A stretch of DNA of 64,000 bases from Fulvia fulva. Lineage: Eukaryota > Ascomycota > Dothideomycetes > Mycosphaerellales > Mycosphaerellaceae. Under the pieces are notes generated by a model. That model had not been told where the DNA came from. It worked only from the letters and a program-made list of their open reading frames with translations, and did no database searches. The translations under genes and the position numbers were made by a program. The DNA lies in contig NC_063019.1 of assembly GCF_020509005.1 (NCBI RefSeq), positions 3,596,001 to 3,660,000 of the forward strand, given 5' to 3'. Positions 1 to 11,971 of the stretch are shown here, one piece after another; position 1 is the stretch's first letter; each line of letters begins with the position of its first letter.

Positions 1-338
1 TTCGTATTCTGTTATCTAAACGAATAGTATTAGCTTACTATTCTTACTAGTCTTTATTGAATTCGTAAGGGGTATATAATTTTAGAGAAGTTCTATATAA
101 CCTTCGATAGAAGCTTCTAAACCTAAGGAATGCTTATACATCCTTTAGGTATGTTAGAGTAAGCTAGTTCTTGACTACGTCGACCTTTTCTAGGTCTATA
201 CGGATATAGTCGACTCCTATAATAACACTAAGGTACTTCGTCTCTATTTAGTAGAACTCGTATTTGTCGATATCTAATTATAGGCCGGCTTCACGTATAC
301 GTTATAGTACTTTACGTACGTATTATATATATTACTCG
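1..338 (-). mobile_element. Ty3/gypsy element A, reverse transcriptase C-terminal segment
   Basis: RIP-degraded piece of a minus-strand Ty3/gypsy element; the window starts inside it. Read on the minus strand it gives the RT part just after the active-site box. It shares wording with gypsy-3 near 26340-26480 and element C near 39050-39130. It is cut at 338 by LINE-1 and resumes at 5308, where the YLDN-type active site follows. CpA and TpG are nearly absent and no frame is open. The family is seen by similarity to better-preserved copies in the window; the exact lineage is not resolved. Confidence 0.75.
324..338. repeat. Target site duplication, left of LINE-1
   Basis: The 15 bases TATATATATTACTCG recur exactly at 5293-5307, on the far side of LINE-1. 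Removing LINE-1 and one copy restores continuous gypsy A sequence. Confidence 0.85.
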
Positions 339-429
339 GGTTAGATAGCTACTACTATATAGTAACCTAGATAAGCTAGTAGACGGTAGATGGGAAAATG
401 GCGACGACGACGGCAGTAGACGACCGAGA

Positions 430-1650
430 GTAAGGGGGAGACGAGTGGAGGACGCTCTGCAAGAAGGCGGAAGAGATGGTAGCGGCAGAAGAAGGGAGGT
501 TTCCGGAGAGAGCACTGAAAGGAGTAATAAGCGAACTGCTCGGGGGACTAAAGGCGCTCAAACGACAAACAAGCACTACGATCAACATGGCAATCGAGGC
601 AGCAACACGAAACGCAAGAAACAACCCTCAAAGAGACCCGAGACAGACCTAGGGCCTAACGACCTGGGCAATAATCGCGAGCCAACCCACCCCCCCTCAA
701 AGCACAGTACTACGAGTCCATATTACGGACCAGAAAGAGAAGGAAGAGATAGGAAAGATGACCGGGAGGGAGATAGTCGAGAAGATCGGAGTAAAGGGAA
801 TAGTAGGGGCAAGGGCAGACAACAAAGGGGTCAAGCTGTTTACAGCACACGTACAGGACAAGAAGGCCCTCGAAATAAACAAGGAGTGGACACTGAAGAT
901 CGGGAGCACAGCGAAAGTCTCCTATCAACAGTACATAGTAATTGCGTATAGGGTCCCACGAACCTTTGACATACAAAGGGATACACCAAACCTCTAGAGG
1001 CAAAACTAGGTAACAGCACTAGGACTACAGATCACAAAGACAGCGTAGGTCAAGAAGAAGATAGAGGAGGGCAAGAGGGCCTCCTCGCTGATCTTATAGG
1101 TTGCAACACCAGAGCAAGCGAACAAGGTCTTAGACCAAGGGTTGTACTGGGACTTTAAGAGGCTGGATATAGAAATCTATTAGAGCAACCACAGAATCCT
1201 TTAATGTTTCAACTGTCAACAGTACGGACATATTGCCCTAAAGTGTAGCAAAGCCACACCAGTCTGCTCACACTGTGCTGGTGATCACGCGACCTAAGAG
1301 TGCCAAAAACGGAAGGAGGACACAAGATGCGCAGTATATAGGAGAAAACACCCGACATGGTCAAACCAATGCCCAGTTAGACTATTAGCCTAGTGGAGAG
1401 CGCGGGAAGTAAGGGTAACAACACTAACCAGGTTCCTAGTAGGTGAACAGAAACAACTAGAGAGAACCACCCACCCGAATAAGAGACCCCGGCCACAAGA
1501 GGAGCCACAAATAGTGCTAGCAATAGGGAGACCAACGTTCTTGTACAAGGCAGCGTAGAGCAATGGACAAATGAGAATCAACCAAATGATAGGGAGCCAA
1601 CCCCAAAGGGAAGAACAGGAGGAGGGACGGGAAAACTAATAGCAAGACCA
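430..1650 (+). pseudogene. LINE-1 ORF1 remnant (gag-like, CCHC zinc knuckles)
   Basis: Nucleic-acid-binding ORF1 protein of family La, broken by frameshifts and TAG/TAA codons. The stretch at 758-997 lines up with the middle of LINE-4 ORF1 (the region around KVSTKQF, here KVSYQQY). At about 1207-1385 there are three knuckles in the same order as in LINE-4, starting FNCQQYGH and then CSHCAGDH. In the family this protein coats the element RNA. Several Trp codons read TAG. Boundaries are approximate because no single frame stays open. Confidence 0.75.
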
Positions 1651-1689
1651 ACAGCAAGACTAAACGGACCTAGACACAAACATGTCCTG

Positions 1690-4600
1690 ATGCCTCACAC
1701 TAACAGACTATCAATCATTCAGTATAATGTGAACAGAAGCAAAGACAAGGTCCAAAGGAGCTTTCTACAAGCCTTAGACCCGGAGGAACACCACATTATA
1801 GCAATACAGGAACCATGGATCAACCTATACTCTAGGATTCCATTAACTATGCGAGACCCGAGATACTACGTAGTAATAAACAGAACCGAGGGAGTCCCAC
1901 GAACTTGTATCTATGTTAAGTAAGAAGGTACTAGCAGAGGACTGGCAGGCCTGGCCGAGAACCGACAGGGATATCACTATAGTGCAGCTCAAAACAACTT
2001 AAGGCCAGGTCCTAATCCATAGCGTATACAACCCACCTCTAGAGTCCAGAAGCAGCACACAACTACACACGCTAGGAAGGCTCCCGGAAGCAATAGACCA
2101 ACAAAACCACAACATCGTGATAGGAGATTTCAACCTCCACTACCTAAAGTAGGGATCGGACTTCACCCTAGCACACCACTTCTTAGTAGGGAGGCTCATT
2201 AGTCAGATAGAAACAGCCCAAATGGACTTGATCACGCCAAAGGGAACAGAAACTTGGGCTATAAACAACAGTTCTAGCACGCTAGACCTATGCTTCATGT
2301 CCTACGCCTTAACACGACGGGTAGAAAGCTGCACAGTCAATGACCAACTAGAGTCCTCATTAGACCACTATCCAATCCAAACCGACATCCAACTCACAGT
2401 TAAGGAGGAGAGGGAACCTGAGAGGAGGCTCTGCTAGAAGCAGGCCGAGTAGACACTAGTATAGCAGCGACTAGAAGGCGAACTAGAACAGGTGAACATT
2501 GACAACATACAAACAACGGAGGGGATTGACCAAGCAGTGGAGCAGCTAATAGAAGCTATACAAAGGGCAGCCCAGGCCCATATACCTGAGAAGAGATGGT
2601 CGCTATACTAGAAGCTATACTGGACACCAGAGTACACAGCCAAAGTCAAGGAGGCAAGGAGAGCAAGAAGGAGATGGGAGCAACGGCGCACCTAAGCAAA
2701 CTAGGAAGCCTATAACAACGCGTGTAAAGTAAAGAAGGCGCAGATCAGAAGAGACAAGACGCAGGAGTGGAGGTCAACTATAGGGATGATCACAGAACAC
2801 CCGGAACAAATCTAGAGACTAGCAGAATGGGCTAGGAAACTAGACGAGGAACGAAACTCCCCGCCCCAGTTTCCCTTAATACAGAACCAAGACGGGGAAA
2901 CGCAAACCACTCCGATAGGGAAAGCGAAAGCATTCGCAGACCACTTCTTCGGGACTTAGGTAGAGGCAGACCTAAGCAACATCCTAGGAACACGCATTCC
3001 TCCGCTAAGGGAGGCTAACTAGCAAGTGTCTGCTATAGAGATCGGAAACATTATTAAGAAACTAAAGGGCAACAAAGCCCTAGGCCTAGACAAGATCCCT
3101 AACTGTTACCTAAAAGCTAGTAGTAGCCTCATCACTCCAGTGCTTGCGCCAATCTTTACCCAGTGTATAAAGCAGGGGTATTGCCTAAAGGCTTTTAGGC
3201 AATCACTGACTTGCGTCCTAAGGAAACCCTAAAAGGAAGACTATACCAACTTGAAGTCATATAGACCAATTGCGTTGCTGAATATACTAGGGAAGCTCCT
3301 AGAGAAGGTCGTAGCTATAAGGCTCACCGGAATAGTAGAAGAACACAACCTCCTCCCGGCAACGTAAATGGGGGGGAGACAAAAGAGATCTACCCTCATA
3401 GTAGTCGAACTGATCACAGAGCAAATCAGACACATCTGGCACTATAGCAACAACAAGGTAGCCTCACTGCTTTTACTAGACATATCAGGGGCTTTCGACA
3501 ACGTGTCCTACGTAAGGCTCCTACACATCCTTAGAATGAAAAGCATCCCAGCCTAGATAGTACACTTTGTGCAGTCATTCCTTAAGGACAGAACAACCCA
3601 GATCCTCCTAGGGTCCTTCAAAGCCCCGTAGACCCTAATTGCGAACACGGGCATCCTACAGGGCTCTACACTCTCCCCAATTCTGTTCCTCCTCTTTATG
3701 GCCGACCTGACCCTACTCCTAGAAACAGCAAACACCTTAGCATCGGGGTTCGTAGATGACACAAATATCCTAGCGTGGTCGGGGTCTATAGAGGAAAACT
3801 GCGCACTCCTAGAGGAGAGACATAGACAATGCGAAAAGTGGGCAAGAGAGTATAGGGCAAAATTCGCACCGGACAAGTACCAACTTATCCATTTTAGCAA
3901 GGCAAAGACAAAACACAACTTGGCAGCACTAGTAAAAATCCAGGGGTTCGAGACCTATCCTACAAGGGAACTCAGAGTCCTTGGGATATGGCTAGACCCG
4001 AAACTCAGCTAGGGACCACAAGTGAAGAAGGCGTAAGCGAGAGCGGACACTAATAGACAATTAATCGAGAGACTCACTACGTCAACCTGGGGGGCGACCT
4101 TCACAAAGGCCCAGACTATGTACAAGGCTATTGTCAAGCCCGCAATGCTATATAGAGCAGCAATTTGGGCAGCGGAAAAACACATCCCGAAGAGAATTGA
4201 GGACCCCCTCAACAGAGCGCAGGCAGCCTGCCTAAAGAGAGTACTAGGGGCATACAAGTCAACCCCTCACAGGACAATGGAAATGGAATCAGGTACAGCC
4301 CCCATCAGGGAGTACCTCTAGGGCATGAGGTGTCAATACGCAGAGAAGACATCAGCATACCCAGCCTAGGGAACCATCCAAGCAGCTACTCAAAGGATAA
4401 GAACCTAGTAGGAGAGGAGGAGAAGACCCAACCGGCCACACATAATCCCACAGAAGGAAGCAGACCTAAAAACATCACAGGAAATCCTAGCAGCCCTTGA
4501 ACAGAGAGAAGCTCTGAGGGAGCAAGCTAACACAGGGGACAAAGGGAAAAAGAAGCAAAGCCAAGCAGAAAGGATCGTAGGTCACCTATAGGAAACGCGT

Positions 4601-5092
4601 TAGAACCAAAAACCGGTGAGGCCAGGAGCCCTACTAGCGGCCAGGACCTTCGGGAGGTACAACTACCTTATCTACAAAGACCTGAAGAGGGCGGAAGCAA
4701 GCATAGCTATCCAGATTCGCTCTGAGCACATTGGGCTGAGAGCATACTTGCACCAAAGAAGAGTCCTAGGATACGATTCCAAACGTTACCCCTGTGGCTA
4801 CCTATCCCAAAACCCGGAGCACATGGTGCTGAACTGTGCTAAGTGGGTAAAAGGGAGAAGCCAGTGGAGGGCGAAGGCAAGAGACAGGCAATACCAGGCC
4901 ATCATCTAGGACAGACAAGATATAAGGAGAGTGACAAGATGGATCCTTAACGAGGACTACCTAGAGCAATTCTCCCTAGCAGTAGAAACGGAAAGGTGGA
5001 TAGAGAGGAGGGAGAGAGAGAGAAGAGCCGGGGAAACAGAAGGGAGAAAGGGAATCGAGAGGAGGACATCACCAGGGTTACGGGCAAGGTAG
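1690..5092 (+). pseudogene. LINE-1 ORF2 remnant (endonuclease + reverse transcriptase)
   Basis: Degraded ORF2 of family La. The endonuclease start is at 1690 (IIQYNVNRSKD, then AIQEPWIN), with GDFNLH near 2125-2145 and SLDHYPI near 2357-2380. RT blocks follow: KALGLDKIP (about 3078), LLLLDISGAFDNV (about 3470), LQGSTLSPILFL (about 3655) and SGFVDDTNILAW (about 3740-3780). A C-terminal CxCG...H...C zinc-like motif lies near 4785-4840 (YPCGYLSQN). Reading needs at least one frame change after 1920, plus readthrough of several TAG codons. No RNase H domain was seen. The end at TAG 5090-5092 matches the C-terminus of LINE-4 ORF2 in position. Confidence 0.85.
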
Positions 5093-5169
5093 TCATAGGG
5101 TAACAACCATAACACTAGCGTACCCTGAAGGAAGGAGAACGAAAGGACAACATAGGAAAGAACGATGAG

Positions 5170-5307
5170 GGCAAAGACGAGGAGGTTTTCATCCGTTAAT
5201 CGGGTTTCCTACCTACACAAATAGACCTAAATAGCGAGAGACCTACATAGGCCATAGGGCACTAAAACAGGCGAATGAATAATCTATCTATCTATATATA
5301 TTACTCG
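5170..5307 (+). other. LINE-1 3' UTR module, ATCT tail and right target duplication
   Basis: Contains the block GGTTTTCATCCG...TCGGGTTTCC at about 5187-5211, then ATAGGCC...AGGG and an (ATCT)n tail ending in the duplication at 5293-5307. The same blocks recur at the 3' ends of LINE-3, LINE-4 and the truncated LINE at 16275-17174. They are probably the part recognised by the element's own reverse transcriptase; that role is inferred. Confidence 0.6.
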
Positions 5308-6361
5308 AACATGTCGCTAAAGATTAGGATATTATCTAGGTATACTAAATAGAGGTTATCGAGATACTCTCTAAGCGTATCGTTAATATATAATTAGAAT
5401 GTTCCTAGAGTATTATATCGGCCGAAAGGCATTACTATATACTCGAATTGACTATAGCGAGTACTAAACGTAGTTTTTTATTCGTAGCCCTCCGTAATAT
5501 AAATACGGTTAAAGGTAGAGATAATATCGAGTTGAGTAAAGTACTTCTTCCTATCTAGGCGGTTTAGTGTTTCTTAGAATAGCGGTATTAGGTATCTACT
5601 TTTGACCGTAAGGGCGTTAAGAGCTCTATAGTCAATATAGACCCGTAGACCGCCGCCTAGTTTACGTATAATTAGTACTAGTATAGAAGCCGGGCTCGTA
5701 CTTCGTTATATCGCTCTAGATTCTAGCTGATTATCGACCTACTTCTTAATTACCTTATCCTTACGAGACGATATTACGTATAGCCGCTTAAAAGGAGGTG
5801 ACTTGGTTTCGTCTTTAAGGTATATTTTATAGTCTTCGCTAGGGCGGTAAGGTAGGATCTTCAATATATCCTAACGGGTAAAACAGTCCTCGAAATTATA
5901 TAGTTCCTAGGGTAAGTAGACCTTAGTATCTTAGTCCTTATCTTTACCTTTTATAAATCTATCGAAGTCGCTATTTACTATTATTATATATACTATTAAG
6001 GGGTTTGCTAACTACACCTTTCGAAGGTTTATAGCGTAGAGCCTAGTAGGATCGAAGTCTTACCTAGTCGCTACTATTATATAGGCTCGTAATAGATTAG
6101 CGTAGTGCTTCTAACTAGGTAGTATAATCTATATTATATAGACTTCCGCTCCTTTCGTACGAGCTAGTTTTACTACGTAGGCCGCGGAGATGTTTACGAT
6201 ATTAATCTCTAGTTCTAGTTCGACAACTCGTTACTTTTGTTTTATCTATCGGTACGGTCGCTTTAACGTCTTAATGCCGTCTACCGGTAACGGTTATCGA
6301 GTATATATACGGAAGTTATCCTCTTCGTCCTCGAACGTTATATAGAACTATAGTTAGGGTA
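5308..6361 (-). mobile_element. Ty3/gypsy element A, RT N-terminal part
   Basis: Continuation of gypsy A after LINE-1. On the minus strand it encodes RT remnants including the active-site box, which now reads YLDN at 5331-5342 (family YLDD), and further right the RT finger region and probably part of the protease. The copia element interrupts it at 6361. RIP is heavy and no open frame remains. The last five bases (6357-6361, GGGTA) are the copia target duplication. Confidence 0.75.
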
Positions 6362-6596
6362 TGTTAAGATGTAGTATCTTAAAGGGAGTTAACAATCAGG
6401 AAGTGATCTAGTAGCCTAAGGTATCTACGATGACTTAGCTTATAGGGAGATACCTTCTCTCCCCTTTAGCTTAGATAGACATCTAACATAATCAATATAT
6501 TGGTTCCTAATATATTGCTACATACTCGTACTATTAGTTAGTTAAAGATTAATCTCTTACTCTACTCCGCTACTATCTACCCGTACCTATTTAATA
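6362..6596 (+). repeat. Copia 5' LTR
   Basis: A 235-bp LTR starting TGTTAAGATG and ending TTTAATA. It differs from the 3' LTR at few positions, mostly C/T or G/A. Confidence 0.92.
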
Positions 6597-6611
6597 GGTT
6601 ATGAGCCCGGG
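6597..6611 (+). other. Copia primer binding site (half-tRNA iMet type)
   Basis: GGTTATGAGCCCGGG directly follows the 5' LTR. Its first 12 bases are complementary to the anticodon stem-loop of initiator tRNA-Met (loop CUCAUAA). Copia-type elements are known to prime from a cleaved tRNA-iMet half rather than the tRNA 3' end. The TpG inside this site survived RIP. Confidence 0.75.
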
Positions 6612-6899
6612 TTTATATAGGAATAAGAGCAACCTATATTAGTATAGGTTACTTGTATCCCTTACTATTGTAGTAGAAAACATCTAGGAATCAGAAGTCT
6701 ACCCCGTCTATCCTATTAAGGAGCTTAGTTCGATACTAAGTAATAGGTAACCTAGATAAGGACTCTATACGGCTTACTTAAAGCTAATACCTTAAAGATA
6801 CTCTATAGGTAGAACTGCATCGAGATACTATTAAGAAGGACTTTAAATAAGTCATTTGAAGCTCTACTAGGAGAGACAGACCTATATCCTAGCCCCGAG

Positions 6900-9800
6900 A
6901 CCTTATACCGCTCCTTCTTTACTTTAATCCACACCTACGAACTTTCCTATTCTATACTAGAAGCCTTAGTAGGATCTGAGCCACCACTTTAGAACATATA
7001 TACCTTGTTTCATTACATCCAATTTATTATAGCCTTATACTAAGAGAAGATAGAGGAGAAGGGAGGAAAAATCCTAATTCTTAGGAGGGACAATTAGAAG
7101 AGATAGCTCAACCTTTAGAGATATAAGATAGAGAGCCAATTAGTATTCTTTACAATTGATGACCTAATAGAAGTGTCTTTTAACAACATTAAGGGCAAGA
7201 CTCTGAAACTCTAAGAAGAGGCTACAACTAAAGAGATCCTTAATACGCTAATATAGACAAGACACAATATAGTATACAACTTCAGTATCCTTAGTAGGAT
7301 TATAGAAGAAGATGAATTTGAGCTTAAGGGCTTATATAAATCTAGAAGAGCTGCTAAGAAGTAGGTATATCTCTAGAACAAGTATAGCTAGGTGCTACTA
7401 ACCTATATATATAAGCTTATAAAGCAATTTGTGACCTTTGAGATAAGTAAAGAGTTTACTATTAGATCTGTGAAGATACACCTAGTTTCTCTTAGAAAAA
7501 GGATTACTAATATTGACCTAGAGGGTCAGCATTATAGGAAAGCTAATATAAGGATGACCTAGCTCTTAAGCTCACTGCTACCTAACTACTATATAGCTAG
7601 GGATACTATTATAGCTTAGCTAAAGATAGATCATAAAAGGACCTTAAAGATCCTTAAAGCTTAAGAAGCTAGGTTAGATCCCTCTAAGGCTAAGTATAGT
7701 ATAGCAGCCACCTAGGTTAAGCCCTTAGGTCTAGTAAGACCACTCTCCTACCTTCTCTATAAGAAGGATCATCTGATTAAGGACTGCCCTAGTTTACCTA
7801 AGGTAAGAAAGGTCCTTAGATCTCATTCCTAACTACCATCTTCCTAGAATATAATATATATTAAGAAGAAGAGAACTCTACCACCTACTTTAAGGAGGAC
7901 ACTAAGAGAGAAGTCCTCTATAGAAGAACTTAAGAAAATAGTAAAGAAACTCAGCTCTAATATACTGTCACTCTAGAAGAACTAGGCCTAGTCTTATACC
8001 TCTAAAGTAAAGAAGACTAGAAAAGGTTTTTCCGCCTAAGAGTCACGTGACTTATGTAGCTCATCCCTAGAGACAATGTCTAATAATAATGAGTATAAGA
8101 AAGTGGCTTACTCAACTATAGAAGTCTAAGGCAAGTTCCCCTCGTTAGAGTAGTTACTTAACTCCTATACTTCATCCTATATAACTGACTAAAGCTACCT
8201 CTTTAGATCTATAACTCCCTTGACAAGGAAGAAATAGATCAAAGTAGGAGGTGGGTTTTTATTAGCCACTTATATTAGGAATGTAGAGATGAGTAGGAGA
8301 GCTAGCAGAAAAGTTGTTTTAGAAGATGTCCTGCTTATACCTAAGCTAGGAGTGAACCTGGTTTTATAGAACCAGTTTAGCAAGCAGTTTGGTGTGCAAC
8401 CTCTATCATTTTCTCTTGTTTCCCCCTCTAGTAAGACTGTTGTCTAGACAAAGCTCCTTAGGGGGGTTCTATTCATTGATGAGATTTCTCCTCTCCTATA
8501 AGAACGGGTACATTACTCATTATATACACCACTAATAGAGAATGCCTTTGTGACTACTTAATTAGAGACCGACCTAAAGTAGTAGGAGCTTTAGTATAGA
8601 AGATTTGTACACTTTAGGAAGAATTTGCTCTAGAATCTTTATAAGGTAATAGACTTAAAAGAACCTATTCCTATCCCTAAGGATAGCTTTCACTAGTATA
8701 GAGTATGTTTAATAGCAAAGATAAAGAAGTACAAAGGTAAAGTTATAGAGAGCAGACCTAAAAGACTTGCCCTTATATCTATTAACATATATAGCCTACT
8801 ACTAATCTCAAGACTAGGATTTAAATACTAGCTTAAGATTATTAACAACTTCTCTAGGAAGAAGTAGACCTTTCCTCTTAGGAAAAGAGAAGATGCTCTA
8901 GTTGCTCTCCAGAACTAGAAGATCAAAGTAGAGAGGAAATTATTAGCGTAGCTAAAAGCAGTAAGACTTGACAATATAAAAGAACTTATTACATTAGTAA
9001 AGTAGTAGGAGAAGGATTTAGGGATTAGGCTCAAGCCGACTAAGGCATATAACTCTCTACAGAATAGACTAGTTAAGAGGTCAATACAAACCTTAGAGGA
9101 CTCTATAGGGGCAATGCTTAAAGAGGCTAAAATGCCGGTTAAAATTTGGCCTAAAGTACTAGAGGCCCAAACTTATATAAGGAATAAACTACTAAATGGC
9201 CTAGATTACAACAGGTTCAAGGTTTCACTAGATAAGGCTTTTAATAGTATTAAACCGACCATTAACTATTTGAAAGTTTGGGGATATAAAGCTGTTATCT
9301 ATATAGACACAAGATCCTAACCTCAATAGGCAAGAAGTAACAAGCTAATAAATAGGGGTAAAGAAGTAGTGTTTATTAGGTATATTAAAAACATAGCTAA
9401 AGCCTAGCTCTTTTAGGAACTAGACATAAGAGCTGTTAAACAATACATATATACAGACTTCTTTAAGGACTAGCCTAGAGGTGATATAGGTCTTAATGTT
9501 CTAACATTGAATCTACTAAGTAGTATACTAGCTAGGAAGCCCTTAGGAAGGCCGAGGAAGAACGTATCCTTAGGACAATCTACCTACTATTTAGGCGTCT
9601 ATTAAAGCACCCCCGAAATAGATTAGCTAATTAAGAGCCCTAAAGTTGCTTAGCCGAGAAAGCTGTTTATATAACTTCCCTAACCTCCGGAGAACGTAGG
9701 GGAATTTCAAAAAATCGATTAGCTAATTAAGAGAAGCTCCCTAGATCCCTAGGAAATAGACGTTACTAGGTTATAAGTAACGGTCCCTAAATCATCCCTT

Positions 9801-11690
9801 AGAAAGAGAAAGGCTGACTATGATGTTAAGGGCTATAATATGAAACAGAAAGCCCTAAAATCTATAGTCCCTAAGCCCGAACTAACCACTAAAGTAGGAG
9901 AAGCAATAGACCTCTTAGAGAACCTTGCTACTTTTTACTAAGCTTTCTTTGTAGCTATATAATCAGTGGACAGTTCAATACTATAGGATAGCGAATTCCT
10001 AGAAGAAGTTAAGGAAATGGCCTTTGTAGTAACTATAGAAGCCATTATATATAAGTAAGAGGTCCTAATTCCAAAATCCTATAAGGATGCTATAAATAAT
10101 AAGAAATAGGGACATCTTTAGAAGGAAGCAATCTAAAAGGAACTAGATGCTCTATAGAGTAACAACACCTAGGAAAATTCTGTTCTACTAAAAGGAGCAA
10201 ATCTAGTTACATCAAGATAGGTCTTTAATATTAAGAGAAGCATTAGTAGAGCTATTGAAAAGTTCAAGGCTAGACTAGTTATAAGTGGCTTCTTATAGAA
10301 GTTTAGTGTTGACTTTATAGAGACATTTGCACCTATAGTAAGACAGGACACCCTTAGGGTATTTATAGCTATTGTGTATAAGAAGGATCTTTATCTTCAC
10401 TAAGTAGATATAAACAATACATTTATAGAAAGCACCCTCTATAAAGACATCTTTATGTTACTACTACTAGGAGTTGAGCTTCTACTAAACATAGTGTTCA
10501 AAATCCTTCAAAGCTTATATAGACTTAAGCAAGTAGCTAGAGATTAGAATTAACTCTATGTGTCAAAGCTTAGAGAGATTGGATTCACATAGTCAGAAGT
10601 GGATCTATACCTACTTATCTATAAGAAGAGGGAGATTATAATCCTTATATATATAGATAACATTCTAATTACTATACTAAAGTTGATAGATGTTCTCTAG
10701 TTCAAAAGAGAACTTGGTAAGATCTTCAAGATCAAAGATCTAGGTGAACCTAAAAAGATCCTTAGCATAAGAGTCATAAGGGACAGGAAGAGAGGAATCC
10801 TAAAACTTGACTAAGGACACTTTATTAGGGACAGCCTAGCTAAGATAGGAATGAACTATAAGAAGGCAGTACCTATACACTTACCTATAGACAGCTATAA
10901 GGCCCTTAAACCTTCAAGCCATATAGATAAGAGGTGTGACAAGGTAGAGTACTAGAGTATTAATAGTACTTAGATGTGGCTAGTAACAATCACAAGGCCA
11001 GACATTGCTTTTGCCCTAGGAAGGATAAGCTCATTTATAAGTGACCTATCTACCTACTATATAAAGGCTTCAAAGAAGATCACTAGGTACCTAAGATTAT
11101 ACCCTGATCTAGGACTTCAGTTCTTAAAGTCTAGAAAAGGACACCTTATTAGATACTATAATTCTGATTATATAATAGACAAAGCAGAAAGAGTCTCAAT
11201 CCTTAGGTATGTCTTCTTCCTCTATAGGGCACCAGTTTCTTAGATAAGTAAGAAGCAAAAGTCTATAGCAACATCTATAATAGAGGCTAAATATATAGCT
11301 ATAAATATATATACAAAGCAGTCCTAATTCCTAGCTTTACTACTAAGAGAAATAGATTATCTAGAGTTAGTAGGAGACTGTTCCTATCAACTAAGAATTA
11401 CTAGAAACTAGGAGACTGTATCAAATTTGAGACTAGTCTAATTAAGAGGTGACAATTAAGCTGCCCTCACCCTAGTAAAAGATGTACATGTTTATAACAA
11501 GTCGAAGCATATTGACATTGCCTATAACGCTATTAGGAAACTTTAGTAGAGGAGGCTTATTACTATTAAGTATACCCTAACCTCTAAGATAGTTATAGAC
11601 GGGTTTATAAAACCAAAGACTAGTCTACACTTCTAGAGGTTTATAAGCTAGCTAAACCTATTATAAAAAGGTCTAAGTACTATTAATAGG
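6900..11690 (+). pseudogene. Copia gag-pol polyprotein remnant
   Basis: Single polyprotein reading, broken by dozens of stops. Recognisable pieces are the gag CCHC knuckle, the integrase segment at 9114-9320 (MPVKIWPKVLEAQTYIRN), and RT with KARLVISGF, ETFAPI and YRLKQ near 10265-10530. The YVDD-type box near 10640-10670 now reads IYIDNILI. The RNase H section at 10974-11243 contains TRPDIAFALGRIS, and NKSKHIDIAY lies near 11490-11525. The element would move through a cytoplasmic particle; this copy cannot encode its proteins. Limits are approximate. Confidence 0.85.
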
Positions 11691-11731
11691 AAGTGAGCAG
11701 ACTGTAACCTCCTATACGAGATAAGTAGGAG

Positions 11732-11966
11732 TGTTAAGATGTAGCATCTCAAAGGGAGTCAATAATTAGGAAGTGATCTAGTAGCCTAAGGTATCTACGA
11801 TGACTTAGCTTATAGGGAGATACCTTCTCTCCCCTTTAGCTTAGATAGACATCTAACATAATCAACATATTAGTTCCTAATATATTACTACATACTCGTG
11901 CTATTAGTTAGTTAAAGATTGATCTCTTACTCCACTCCGCTACTATATACCCGTACCTATTTAATA
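11732..11966 (+). repeat. Copia 3' LTR
   Basis: A 235-bp LTR nearly identical to 6362-6596, preceded by the purine-rich stretch AAGTAGGAG and followed by the GGGTA target duplication. Confidence 0.92.
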
Positions 11967-11971
11967 GGGTA

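Larger units (their letters stand above)
339..5292 (+). mobile_element. LINE-1: non-LTR retrotransposon, family La, RIP-damaged
   Basis: Near full-length LINE of about 4.95 kb inserted in gypsy A with a 15-bp target duplication. It has an ORF1 (gag-like, CCHC knuckles) at about 430-1650, an ORF2 (APE-type endonuclease plus reverse transcriptase) at 1690-5092, a 3' UTR, and a 3' end of short ATCT repeats instead of poly(A). Its proteins resemble those of LINE-4 but are clearly divergent, so it is a separate family (La). RIP is milder than in neighbouring elements: many CpA and TpG remain, and the stops are mostly TGG-to-TAG changes plus a few frameshifts. Confidence 0.9.
6362..11966 (+). mobile_element. 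Complete Ty1/copia LTR retrotransposon, RIP-inactivated
   Basis: A 5,605-bp element with two 235-bp LTRs (6362-6596 and 11732-11966), flanked by the 5-bp duplication GGGTA (6357-6361 and 11967-11971), inserted in gypsy A. Domain order on the plus strand is gag with a CCHC knuckle (about 7750-7800, ending KKDHLIKDC), protease region, integrase (about 8800-9330), reverse transcriptase (about 10080-10800) and RNase H (about 10970-11620). Integrase before RT is the Ty1/copia order. Many TAG/TAA codons stand where the family has Trp or Gln. The LTRs end in TA where CA is expected, which fits RIP. Confidence 0.92.
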
